Shown: in pieces, positions 38,844 to 46,878 of the stretch
Numbering within the stretch: the stretch's first letter is position 1
Layout: each line of letters starts with the position of its first letter
Origin: DATKMP01 sp963790045
GTDB taxonomy: Bacteria; Bacteroidota; Ignavibacteria; UBA10030
Assembly: GCA_963790045.1 (NCBI GenBank)
Contig: CAWBMS010000011.1
Span: forward strand, 248,001 to 312,000
Length of the DNA stretch: 64,000 nucleotides
Reading direction: 5' to 3'
Program-made: the position numbers and the translations under genes
Notes under the pieces: model-generated
Database searches by the model: none
What the model was told of the DNA's origin: nothing
The model's input: only the letters and a program-made list of their open reading frames with translations

Positions 38844-40295
38844 ATGCAAAAACTTCTTGAACTTATCGACATATCCGTTTCATTCGGAACAAACATCGTC
38901 CTTCACAATTTGAATTTTACGATTCACCACGGTGAACAATGGGCGATTATTGGAAGTTCGGGAAGCGGCAAAACGACATTAGTCCGTGTTCTCGAAGGAT
39001 CGATCTTTTTTACCGGCGAAGTTCTTTTTCATTCTTCGAAAACAAATGATCGAAAAGTTTCTCTTGCGCTCATCGAGCAACAGCATCGCTTTAAAAATTA
39101 TTCTTCATCAGGGGAATTCTATTATCAACAGCGATTTCATTCCGTCGATGCAGACGATGCAATCACCGTCGAAACATTATTACGCGAATCCAATGAACTT
39201 TCCGAAGATGAACGGCAATATTGGCTGAAGGAATTGCATCTCACTCCGTTATTGCAGATGCCGCTCATTCAATTATCCAACGGCGAAAATAAACGATTGC
39301 AAATTGCTCAGGCATTACTTAAAAATCCGGACGTCATCATTCTCGACAATCCGTTTATCGGATTGGATGCGGAAGGATGTTTGCGATTGAATGCCATTCT
39401 GAAAAGCATTTGTGATGCCGGCACACATATCATTTTATTATCATCTCGGAAAACTATTCCCGGCTGTATCACACACGTTGCCGAATTGAGACAAGGAACC
39501 ATCGTGCGCGCAGTGCCGAAAGATCAATTCCAAAACGAACAATCTTCTGAATATAAAAGAATCAAGATGCTTCCCGCTACAATTCCCCATGATCTTTTTT
39601 ATGAAGTCCCATTTTCAACTGCCGTAAAAATGGTAAACGTTCATGTGCAATATGGTGAGAAGAAAATATTAGACAGCGTGAATTGGGAAGTGAAACGCGG
39701 GGAATGCTGGTGCGTTGCGGGACCAAACGGAGCAGGGAAATCAACATTGTTAAGTCTCATTACGGCAGATAATCCGCAGTCATACGCAAACGAACTATAT
39801 TTGTTCGATAGACGACGCGGCAGCGGTGAAACAATTTGGGATATTAAACGCAATATCGGATTTGTTTCGCCGGAACTGCATCTCTATTTTCCGTATAACG
39901 CAATTTGTGATGATGTGATTGCTTCCGGATTGTTCGATTCAATCGGCGTCTTCCGAAAAATATCCGATCAAGAACAAAATCAAATCGAGTGGTGGATTGA
40001 TGCACTGCATTTTCAAGATGTTCGTTCATCCATGTTATCATCTTTGCCGCTTGGACAACAGCGGATGGTTTTTCTTGCTCGAGCATTAATAAAAAATCCT
40101 CCATTACTTATTTTAGATGAACCATGCCAAGGGTTGGATGAGGAACAAGCCGGATTATTCAAACAACTTGTTGACGATAGTTGCAGAACATTGCATTCGA
40201 CATTAATTTATGTCAGTCACGTTGAAAATGATATTCCTTCCTGTGTAACGCATATTCTACGGTTGGAACAAGGAAAAGTCGTTGATGGTAATTGA
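38844..40295 (+). CDS. ModF-like tandem ABC ATPase
   Basis: 483 residues with two ABC domains. Domain 1 has IIGSSGSGKTTL and LSNGENKRLQIAQALL; its Walker B ends in VIILDNPFIGLD, with Asn in place of the usual Glu, so this site is probably non-hydrolytic. Domain 2 has VAGPNGAGKSTLL, LPLGQQRMVFLARAL and LLILDEPCQGLD. The RRGSGETIWDIKRNIGFVSPELH segment is typical of ModF/PhrA-type proteins, which lack membrane domains and whose role in molybdate metabolism is unclear. No molybdate genes are nearby. Confidence 0.85.
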   Translation: MQKLLELIDISVSFGTNIVLHNLNFTIHHGEQWAIIGSSGSGKTTLVRVLEGSIFFTGEVLFHSSKTNDRKVSLALIEQQHRFKNYSSSGEFYYQQRFHSVDADDAITVETLLRESNELSEDERQYWLKELHLTPLLQMPLIQLSNGENKRLQIAQALLKNPDVIILDNPFIGLDAEGCLRLNAILKSICDAGTHIILLSSRKTIPGCITHVAELRQGTIVRAVPKDQFQNEQSSEYKRIKMLPATIPHDLFYEVPFSTAVKMVNVHVQYGEKKILDSVNWEVKRGECWCVAGPNGAGKSTLLSLITADNPQSYANELYLFDRRRGSGETIWDIKRNIGFVSPELHLYFPYNAICDDVIASGLFDSIGVFRKISDQEQNQIEWWIDALHFQDVRSSMLSSLPLGQQRMVFLARALIKNPPLLILDEPCQGLDEEQAGLFKQLVDDSCRTLHSTLIYVSHVENDIPSCVTHILRLEQGKVVDGN

Positions 40296-40339
40296 TTCAC
40301 TTTGTGTTGTTATGTACATTCATAGAGTAATAGAAAATA

Positions 40340-41026
40340 ATGGAAAAAGAGAAGAATGCTATGACAATAACCAAACAAGAAATACTAAATGCATTTTTAT
40401 TTCGGCATGCATGTAAAGAATTCGATCCCACTAAAAAAATATCGGAAGAGGATTTTCAGTTTATTCTGGAAACAGCGCGGTTATCTCCCAGTTCGTTCGG
40501 ATTCGAACCATGGAAATTTATTGTCATTCAGGATAAAACATTGCGAGAAGAATTACGAACGGTTACTTGGGGAGCACAAAAAACGCTGCCGACGGCAAGT
40601 CATTATATTGCTGTGCTTGCACGCACCAAAGCAGATTTGCTTGCCGATTCAGATTATATTCAATCGATGATGCGCGAGACACATCACGTGCCGGAGGAAG
40701 CACGGCAACAGCGCACGAAGAAGTATGCAAATTTTCTCGAACATGATTTTAACTTATTGGAAAGCGAGCGTGTGATATTCGATTGGGCAGGTAAACAAAC
40801 ATACATTGCACTCGGTAATATGATGACGGCGGCTGCTCTGATTGGAATCGATTCCTGCCCGATTGAAGGTTTCAATCGCGAAGATGTCGATCGTGTCCTC
40901 GATTCAAAAGGATTGTTAGAAAACGGCAAATATGGAATTTCCTATATGGTTGCTTTCGGTTACCGAATCAATCAGCCGAGAGAAAAAACACGCCAGCCGC
41001 TGGAAGCGATTGTAACATATTATTGA
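40340..41026 (+). CDS. NAD(P)H-dependent nitroreductase family protein
   Basis: 228 residues (ATG 40340, or ATG 40361, MTITKQEIL). An FMN enzyme of the NfsB type that reduces nitroaromatics, quinones or flavins. FMN-binding segments are RHACKEFDPTKKISEEDF at the N-terminus, LSPSSFGFEPWKFIVIQD and ALGNMMTAAALIGIDSCPIEGF. The C-terminus has the expected VAFGYRINQPREKTRQPLEAIV. Length typical. Monocistronic. Confidence 0.93.
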   Translation: MEKEKNAMTITKQEILNAFLFRHACKEFDPTKKISEEDFQFILETARLSPSSFGFEPWKFIVIQDKTLREELRTVTWGAQKTLPTASHYIAVLARTKADLLADSDYIQSMMRETHHVPEEARQQRTKKYANFLEHDFNLLESERVIFDWAGKQTYIALGNMMTAAALIGIDSCPIEGFNREDVDRVLDSKGLLENGKYGISYMVAFGYRINQPREKTRQPLEAIVTYY

Positions 41027-41149
41027 ATAGTTGCTGTTGTTTGCATAGGTAATGGAGTGAATATATCGGATAGCAATAAACGATTTGCTTTTCAAAGCAT
41101 CAATAGATAAACTATGCGTTCAGATATAACTATGTAAGGGAACATTCCA

Positions 41150-41764
41150 ATGAAAAATAAAATTCTTCTTTGCACTCTTTTGTTATTTCCGCTCATCGTA
41201 TGGTCGCAGCCCATTCCGGATGCCGTTGTGATTGTGCATCAAAATACGATTAACGGATTCTTTAATGCCATCGGGCCTGTGAGCGGAACGGAACCGTATA
41301 ATGTGCTGGGAATGCATGGCGATTACACATGGACTCTGGAGCATGCCCGCATCGAATTAAAACCGAATCAGGCAAAATTTATTGCGGATGCGCATATTAA
41401 GATCGGGCCGCTCTGGTACGGCTCGGTGGCGAACGGCGATGTGGAGGTAAAATATCATCCCGATAACAACCGTATTTCGATCAAGGTGTTAAAAGCGACG
41501 TTTGAAGTGTACATCAGCGTTTTCGGCAAGAAAATTCATATTACCGATATTGATGCATCGCGGTTTTATCGTCCGGAGTTTGAATTTGCCGGGCCGCAGC
41601 CCATTCAGGCAAGTATCGAGGTGGCATTACCCGGCAATAATAAGAAAATGATCTTCATTACACCGTACACGCAATACATGACGATCGAAAAAGAGCGTAT
41701 CGTTGTGACATCGCAGTTAAAATTTTCCGATCAACCGCCGGCACCACAGCACGATCATCAATAA
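41150..41764 (+). CDS. hypothetical exported protein
   Basis: 204 residues with a signal peptide (KNKILLCTLLLFPLIVWSQ) and a mature domain of mostly beta-strands (ADAHIKIGPLWYGSVANGDV, ISIKVLKATFEVYISVFGKK). The end is Pro/His-rich (PPAPQHDHQ). I do not recognise a family; the pattern of conserved-looking hydrophobic strands suggests a lipid- or LPS-binding beta-structure, but that is speculation. It lies 15 bases upstream of the SnoaL-like gene. Confidence 0.6.
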   Translation: MKNKILLCTLLLFPLIVWSQPIPDAVVIVHQNTINGFFNAIGPVSGTEPYNVLGMHGDYTWTLEHARIELKPNQAKFIADAHIKIGPLWYGSVANGDVEVKYHPDNNRISIKVLKATFEVYISVFGKKIHITDIDASRFYRPEFEFAGPQPIQASIEVALPGNNKKMIFITPYTQYMTIEKERIVVTSQLKFSDQPPAPQHDHQ

Positions 41765-41779
41765 ATTTCTTGAATCCTT

Positions 41780-42145
41780 ATGGCGCATCCTCATTTGGCA
41801 CTCATTAATAAATTCTTTGCGGCATATAACCAGCATGATCTTGCCGCGATGCGCGAAGTCATGTCTGATGATGTTAAATGGTTCTTTCCGGGAATACATC
41901 CGTTGAGCGGAACGAAAAATGGAATCCCTGAAGTTGTTGCATTTTTTGATTTGATGGCGGATGGGATGAAAAAATCGTTTGCCAGAGCAGAAAAGTTAGT
42001 TGTAGGCAGCAATGATGATTATGTGGTCGAAAGCCAGCATATCTGGATGACGGTCGATGGAGTTACATCGGAACATTACTGGTGTGTGCTGTGGAAGTTT
42101 GAAAACGGAAAAATCGTGGAAGGAAAACATTTCGTGGCGGAATAA
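41780..42145 (+). CDS. SnoaL-like / ketosteroid isomerase-related protein
   Basis: 121 residues of the NTF2 fold: helix HLALINKFFAAYNQHDLAAM, VMSDDVKWFFPGIHPLSGT, GIPEVVAFFDLMADGMKKSF and strand WKFENGKIVEGKHFVAE. Proteins of this group include isomerases and many unassigned small-molecule-binding proteins. Short gap to the exported protein upstream, so possibly co-transcribed. Confidence 0.85.
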   Translation: MAHPHLALINKFFAAYNQHDLAAMREVMSDDVKWFFPGIHPLSGTKNGIPEVVAFFDLMADGMKKSFARAEKLVVGSNDDYVVESQHIWMTVDGVTSEHYWCVLWKFENGKIVEGKHFVAE

Positions 42146-42207
42146 GAAATCCTCTTTCCCAAGAATTATTAAAAGCCGTCTTAAAAATGTTCAATCTTAG
42201 AGGTTGC

Positions 42208-42283
42208 ACTGTCATGCCCGCATGTTGTAAGCGGGCATCCAGAATTCTGGACTCCCGATAAAAACATTCGGGAGTGACACAGT
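42208..42283. repeat. palindromic intergenic repeat
   Basis: A nested palindrome: outer ACTGTCA ... TGACACAGT, then stem-loops GCCCGC/GCGGGC and ACTCCCGA/TTCGGGAGT, and a central CCAGAATTCTGG. Resembles the dispersed GTCATTCCCG...CGGGAATGAC family found in many genomes. Lies between two convergent genes and may serve as a terminator. Confidence 0.5.
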
Positions 42284-42300
42284 ATTCTTTATTATTATTT

Positions 42301-43422
42301 CTAATTCTTCTTCAGCACTTTTTCGTAATATTGTTCGTACTGTCCGACAATTTTATCCGATTCAAATTCTTTTGCCCGCTTCCGGGCTGCTTCTGCAAAG
42401 AGCTTGTGCTTGACTGGATTGGTAAGAAGATCGATCGCATATCGCGCCATCCGGTCGATGTCACCGAATTCAGCAATGAAACCCGTTTCGCCATGCACTT
42501 GCAGTTCCGGCAATCCGCCGACGCTGGAGGAAATCACCGGCACTTCGCATGCCATGGCTTCCAATGCAGATAATCCAAAACTTTCTGATTGGCTCGGCAT
42601 AAGAAAAAGATCGGCAGAAGAAAGTATGGGAACCAACTCTACTTGCTTTCCCAAAAACTTCACACTGTCTTGAATGCCTAATTCCCGCGAGAGAATCTCG
42701 CATTGCGAACGATCCGGGCCATCGCCGACTAAGATGAGCACGCTGGGGATTTTCTTTTGCACTTCGTTAAAAATGCGGATCACATCCTGCACGCGCTTCA
42801 CCGGACGGAAATTGGAGGTATGCAAGAGAATCTTTTTATCTGGAGGTGCAATACTGGGGCAGATGGTGTTCTTGTGCATACGAAAGTATTTTTCCGTATC
42901 GATAAAATTCGGTATTACTTCAATATCTTTATTGATGCCATAATTCGTCAGTGTCTTCTCTCTTAAAAAACGAGATACAGCGGTGACGCCATCGCTTTGT
43001 TCGATGCTGAATTTTAGAATCGGCAAGAAACTTGGCTCCAATCCCACTAAAGTAATATCCGTGCCGTGCAGTGTAGTAATAATCTTGATTGATTGTTCTT
43101 TTAAAATTTGTTGCGCAAGATATGCACTGGTTGCATGAGGAATAGCGTAGTGGCAGTGCAGCAGATCGAGCTTTTCGTACCGTGCTACTTCCACCATTTT
43201 ACTGGCAAGTGCAAGCGTGTAAAGCGGAAACTCAAACACAGGATAATTGGACATTTCCACTTCGTGATACACAATATTTTCTTGATAACCCGTCAGCCGC
43301 ATCGGCAGGGCATAGCTGATAAAATGAATGGTATGCCCGCGTTTGGCAAGCGCTTTACCGAGTTCCGTGGCAACAACGCCGCTGCCGCCGTAGGTAGGAT
43401 AACATGTTACGCCGATTTTCAT
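42301..43422 (-). CDS. bshA: N-acetyl-alpha-D-glucosaminyl L-malate synthase (bacillithiol pathway)
   Basis: 373-residue GT4 glycosyltransferase transferring GlcNAc from UDP-GlcNAc to L-malate, the first step of bacillithiol synthesis. Diagnostic features are the start KIGVTCYPTYGGSGVVATEL, HCHYAIPHATSAYLAQQIL, ITTLHGTDITLVG and the sugar-nucleotide-binding EX7E region PSQSESFGLSALEAMACEVP. The sequence FISYALPMRL is also typical of BshA. BshB and BshC are not in the window. Bacillithiol occurs in Firmicutes and in Bacteroidota-type bacteria, which supports the taxonomic reading. Confidence 0.93.
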   Translation of the reverse strand: MKIGVTCYPTYGGSGVVATELGKALAKRGHTIHFISYALPMRLTGYQENIVYHEVEMSNYPVFEFPLYTLALASKMVEVARYEKLDLLHCHYAIPHATSAYLAQQILKEQSIKIITTLHGTDITLVGLEPSFLPILKFSIEQSDGVTAVSRFLREKTLTNYGINKDIEVIPNFIDTEKYFRMHKNTICPSIAPPDKKILLHTSNFRPVKRVQDVIRIFNEVQKKIPSVLILVGDGPDRSQCEILSRELGIQDSVKFLGKQVELVPILSSADLFLMPSQSESFGLSALEAMACEVPVISSSVGGLPELQVHGETGFIAEFGDIDRMARYAIDLLTNPVKHKLFAEAARKRAKEFESDKIVGQYEQYYEKVLKKN

Positions 43423-44094
43423 ACTCTATCTCCGTGATGCAATAACATAGAAAGAAATGTCCTCAGTTAAAAGTTAATAGTGAGCGGTTCATTGTGAAAT
43501 TAGGAGTTAGGGTTGGCTGTTCGTGGTGAGGAACGATACCATAAAGACCTTCTATGTGCTTTACAAAAATAAAAATATGTACGGAGTGTAAAGAAAAACG
43601 CAGGGCTGGATTCCCATTAACAACGTATGGGAATGACACCTTGGCCTATTTTGTCATTCCCAGCCGGAGGCATTATATAGAATCGCGCAACGCACGATAC
43701 ATTTTTAAGCTTCCAGCTATCGGGAATCCAGAACAGAGGTACAGATAAAGAAAATAAGCAGTGAAAGAATAATTATAGGGCTGGATGTTCCATCATAAAG
43801 ATTGCCGGATAGCCTGGTCACCCAAAGGCGGAATGGTTCGTGATGAGGCACAGTATAAAAAATGAAAAAAGTACTTGACTTTAAAAAAAATTAATAACAA
43901 CATAGATCAACGATTTAAATCCAAACAATAATCAGCAGCAAAATTTCTTTACGGGTAAGGTGGTTATGGAGGATGTTGGGAAAAATTGTATGAAGCACTC
44001 CGTTGGCGAGGTGTCTTCCGTTCGTTATCTCCTTTTGAAAGCAAAAAATATTCGCAAGAGAGAGTTATGTTCGTAAGAACATACGGAGAACAGT
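43423..44094. other. 672-base intergenic interval with repeats
   Basis: No gene recognised. It contains the inverted-repeat element 43606-43731 and two similar 28-base segments (GTTCGTGGTGAGGAACGATA near 43517 and GTTCGTGATGAGGCACAGTA near 43837) flanking it as imperfect direct repeats. A TTGACT near 43874 could be part of a promoter for the lipoprotein gene. Confidence 0.45.
43606..43731. repeat. dispersed inverted-repeat element
   Basis: Terminal arms CTGGATTCCC (43606-43615) and GGGAATCCAG (43722-43731), with an inner hairpin ATTCCCAT/ATGGGAAT (43610-43617 / 43627-43634). An internal part (GAATCGCGCAACGCACGATA) resembles the element at 6565-6770. Non-coding. Confidence 0.55.
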
Positions 44095-44568
44095 ATGAAA
44101 CAGATTTTTATTTTCACTTTGATATTGATGGCCATCGCCGGATGCAGCAAAACCAGCAACCCCGTATCTCCGCCGAGTGATACTGTTCAATCCGGTAACT
44201 TGCAGTTCACATTTTCCATTCCCCAATCCACTTATGGAACTCGCGACACCCTCGTTGCATCGATGAAAGTATATAATCCAGAGGACACGGCGGTAAGTTT
44301 TCATGTCCCTGTGTGTTGGCCGATAGCTTGGTTTACAGTTGTGGACAGCAGCGGAACGACAAGACTCAGTTATAGCGCACCAAGTGATTTGGGCTGTAAT
44401 TCCATAGCTATATACAAGATTTCTCCGCATCAATCACAACAGATATTTCTGTTACAGGTCGAGTTTCCTATAGTTGCTCTTGATTCAACAAAGAAATTAC
44501 AAAGTTCATACGTCTTGACAGTGAAAAACGTCGTTGGGACATTTTCACTAAAGTTCGCGGTCGATTAA
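44095..44568 (+). CDS. lipoprotein with BsuPI-like domain
   Basis: 157 residues with a lipoprotein signal (KQIFIFTLILMAIAGC, lipobox AIAGC). The mature part resembles BsuPI (intracellular proteinase inhibitor-like) beta-sandwich domains: TFSIPQSTYGTRDTLVASMK, VYNPEDTAVSFHVPVCWPIA, LLQVEFPIVALDSTKKLQSS. Likely periplasmic or surface-attached; the binding partner is unknown. Followed directly by a 21-bp repeat array. Confidence 0.7.
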   Translation: MKQIFIFTLILMAIAGCSKTSNPVSPPSDTVQSGNLQFTFSIPQSTYGTRDTLVASMKVYNPEDTAVSFHVPVCWPIAWFTVVDSSGTTRLSYSAPSDLGCNSIAIYKISPHQSQQIFLLQVEFPIVALDSTKKLQSSYVLTVKNVVGTFSLKFAVD

Positions 44569-44582
44569 ATTCGTATGATGCC

Positions 44583-44850
44583 GAACAGAGAAATGGCATT
44601 GGGAATGAGAGAAATGACGTTGGGAACGACACAAATGGTGTTGGGAATGAGAGAAATGACGTGCGGAACGAGAGAAATGGCCTCGGGAAAGAAACAAATG
44701 GCGCGGGGAATTGAATAATTGCTCTGGCGAAAGGAATAAATGGACTGCCGGAAGGAATAAATGGCGTTGGTTATAGTATTTTTGACAGAGGGAACGGTAT
44801 TTTGACGCTGGGAATGGAATAAGTGGTGAGCGGAATGGTAGATTGGAGAA
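44583..44850 (+). repeat. degenerate 21-bp tandem repeat (about 12 units)
   Basis: Units of 20-21 bases with consensus near GAANGAGARAAATGRCGTKGG begin at 44583, 44603, 44624, 44645, 44666, 44687, 44708, 44729, 44750, 44771, 44792 and 44812, then fade. In the minus direction a frame through the array gives heptapeptide repeats (SLIPNAI, SLIPNVI, CVVPNVI), but no start context or domain supports a gene. Lies between the lipoprotein gene and the Argonaute gene. Confidence 0.8.
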
Positions 44851-44976
44851 AAAAAAGAATAAATGAGGCAGACGGACAATAAAATGTTTATGAGAAGAGA
44901 AGAAATAAAAACGAAATGCATGATAATAAGAATTAGACGCAATGCATATTTCAAACCCTTAAAATAATCTATTCAA

Positions 44977-46875
44977 ATGAACGAACAAAAGATTAAACTT
45001 AACTTTTTATCTTTGACACCGCAGAAGTTTTCATATACTGTATACAGAAAGGAATACGTTCACGCTGATTTATGTGATACCGTCTTTAAATACAGATTGC
45101 CAAACAACTTAGGCGAAGATAAGTTTTGTGACTTTTCGGTTTCATTTGAAGCCAAAGAAGGTTTCAACCAATTTGAATGCAAACAAGACACAAACAAGGA
45201 TTTAACGCTTAAAGTTATTCATTATAACTTGACAAATTTAATTCGGAAAAATGGGATTGATTTTTCATTAGGCAATAAATTTTATGATAGGCATATTGAT
45301 TTTACTTTAAAGACGCATACAAAAGGAAAAGAAATAATCAGTTTGAATTCTTATTTCCTCAAACAAGAAAACTTGTATGGTTTTCTTGTTGATTTTTTCT
45401 TCAAGGTAAACGAGGATGAGAAGCTTGATAGGGAAATTCTAAAATTAAGTTTGGCTTTAGGTGGCGATGGTAGGTCAAACAAAAACTACTACTCTGACCA
45501 TTTCCATAAAATTCAATCCTTCATCAATACTACCTTAAAACAGATTGACACTTTTAAAATAGGTGAAACAGATTTCAAGATTCACTCTGACTTGCTTGAG
45601 CTCAATTCAGGTTCGTTAAGCAAAAAAGTTTTCAGATTTAAGGAAGACAAAAACGATTTTAACCAATTTAACGGTTTGAGAAAATACGGTCCATACAGCG
45701 AAGTAACCCAGTCTGTGAAATATGCTTTTATTTTTGAAGATAAATACAAATCATTCGCAAATAATTTGTTTTTCAGCTTAATTGGGAAAAGCAATCCAGG
45801 AACATTCTCTGGAATGACACAATTTTTCGGATTGCCATTCGCGACAGACCTTGTGAAGAGAATTCCTTTGACTAGTTACAGTAAAGAAGCTGTGATGAAG
45901 GCGGTTAAGGAGGTAATTGTTTTTCGTAATGAAAACCATAATGACAAAATCATTGCAATATTTTTAGAACCTGATGGGTTTGATGGTGTTGCCGATGATG
46001 TTTCACCATACTACAATCTTAAATTCTATCTGACCAAAGAAAATATTCCTGTTCAAGTTGTTAGAGATGACAATTCAAATAACGCAAATGCGTTGAAGTG
46101 GAGCACTTCAAATATTGGCTTACAAATATTTTCCAAGCTTGGCGGCATTCCTTGGATATTAAAGCCATCCCAAAATCATTGTTTAATTTTGGGTATTGGC
46201 TCATCCTATGATAAAGGAGAAGATGGTTCAATAAAAAAATATTATGCCTATTCGGTTTGCTTAGATTCGACAGGGCTTTACAAAAAATTGGATATACTTG
46301 CAGAGGAAGCAACTAAAGAAAAATATTTAGCAAACCTCGGTGAAAAACTTATTGAGCTTTTTAAAACGCCTGAATACAACCAATACAAGAAATGTGCTTT
46401 ACACATTTCTGAATCTGTAACACATGACGCTGTTACTTCAATTCAATCAGCACTGACAAAAATATCAAGCATTGAATTCAAGGTTTTGAAAATAAATACT
46501 CATCACCAGTTTTTTGGTTACAGTAACCACAATACTTATGTGCCTTACGAAAGCACATACATAAAACTTGCACGGAATGAATACTTGGTTTGGTTTGATG
46601 GATTAGTTCCAGGCAAAGAAAATATTTACCAGAAAGTTGGCAATCCAATTCATATTAAATTCCTGCATTCAGAAAATGTTACACCTGAATATGATTTAGA
46701 GTATTTGCAAGATGCAATTAACCTTTCAGGGGCAAACTGGAGAGGTTTCAATGCAAGGCAAACTCCAATTTCAATTTACTATGCAAAGATTGTCGCTGAC
46801 TACACAGCGGCTTTTGCACACTTTGAAGATTATGACAAATCACAATTCTCAAACAATTTACCCTGGTTTCTATAA
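44977..46875 (+). CDS. prokaryotic Argonaute, catalytically inactive (long-B-like)
   Basis: 632 residues. The N-terminal 240 residues form an N/L1-L2-like region ending in the characteristic LRKYGPY (234-240). The MID domain (about 245-395) has AIFLEPDGFDG and the guide 5'-end pocket pattern YYNLKFYL (Y345/Y346, K349) with Q360 in PVQVV. The PIWI domain follows (GIPWIL, ILGIGSSYD, FGYSNHNTYVPYESTY, PISIYYAKIVADYT) to a hydrophobic C-terminus NLPWFL. The first catalytic Asp of the DEDX tetrad is replaced (G408 in LGIGSS) and the second motif reads ALHISES, so no slicing is expected. No full PAZ domain is evident. It is AT-rich compared with neighbours and is followed 3 bases later by a SIR2 gene. 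Inferred role: nucleic-acid-guided sensor of invading DNA or RNA. Confidence 0.82.
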   Translation: MNEQKIKLNFLSLTPQKFSYTVYRKEYVHADLCDTVFKYRLPNNLGEDKFCDFSVSFEAKEGFNQFECKQDTNKDLTLKVIHYNLTNLIRKNGIDFSLGNKFYDRHIDFTLKTHTKGKEIISLNSYFLKQENLYGFLVDFFFKVNEDEKLDREILKLSLALGGDGRSNKNYYSDHFHKIQSFINTTLKQIDTFKIGETDFKIHSDLLELNSGSLSKKVFRFKEDKNDFNQFNGLRKYGPYSEVTQSVKYAFIFEDKYKSFANNLFFSLIGKSNPGTFSGMTQFFGLPFATDLVKRIPLTSYSKEAVMKAVKEVIVFRNENHNDKIIAIFLEPDGFDGVADDVSPYYNLKFYLTKENIPVQVVRDDNSNNANALKWSTSNIGLQIFSKLGGIPWILKPSQNHCLILGIGSSYDKGEDGSIKKYYAYSVCLDSTGLYKKLDILAEEATKEKYLANLGEKLIELFKTPEYNQYKKCALHISESVTHDAVTSIQSALTKISSIEFKVLKINTHHQFFGYSNHNTYVPYESTYIKLARNEYLVWFDGLVPGKENIYQKVGNPIHIKFLHSENVTPEYDLEYLQDAINLSGANWRGFNARQTPISIYYAKIVADYTAAFAHFEDYDKSQFSNNLPWFL

Positions 46876-46878
46876 AAG

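Noticed and set aside
44583..44850. CRISPR array next to the Argonaute genes
   Set aside because: Units are contiguous and degenerate with no unique spacers, and no cas genes are present.
44565..44954. Minus-strand frame of 129 codons with heptapeptide repeats
   Set aside because: It is the translation of the 21-bp minisatellite; the heptads follow from the DNA period and there is no start context or domain.
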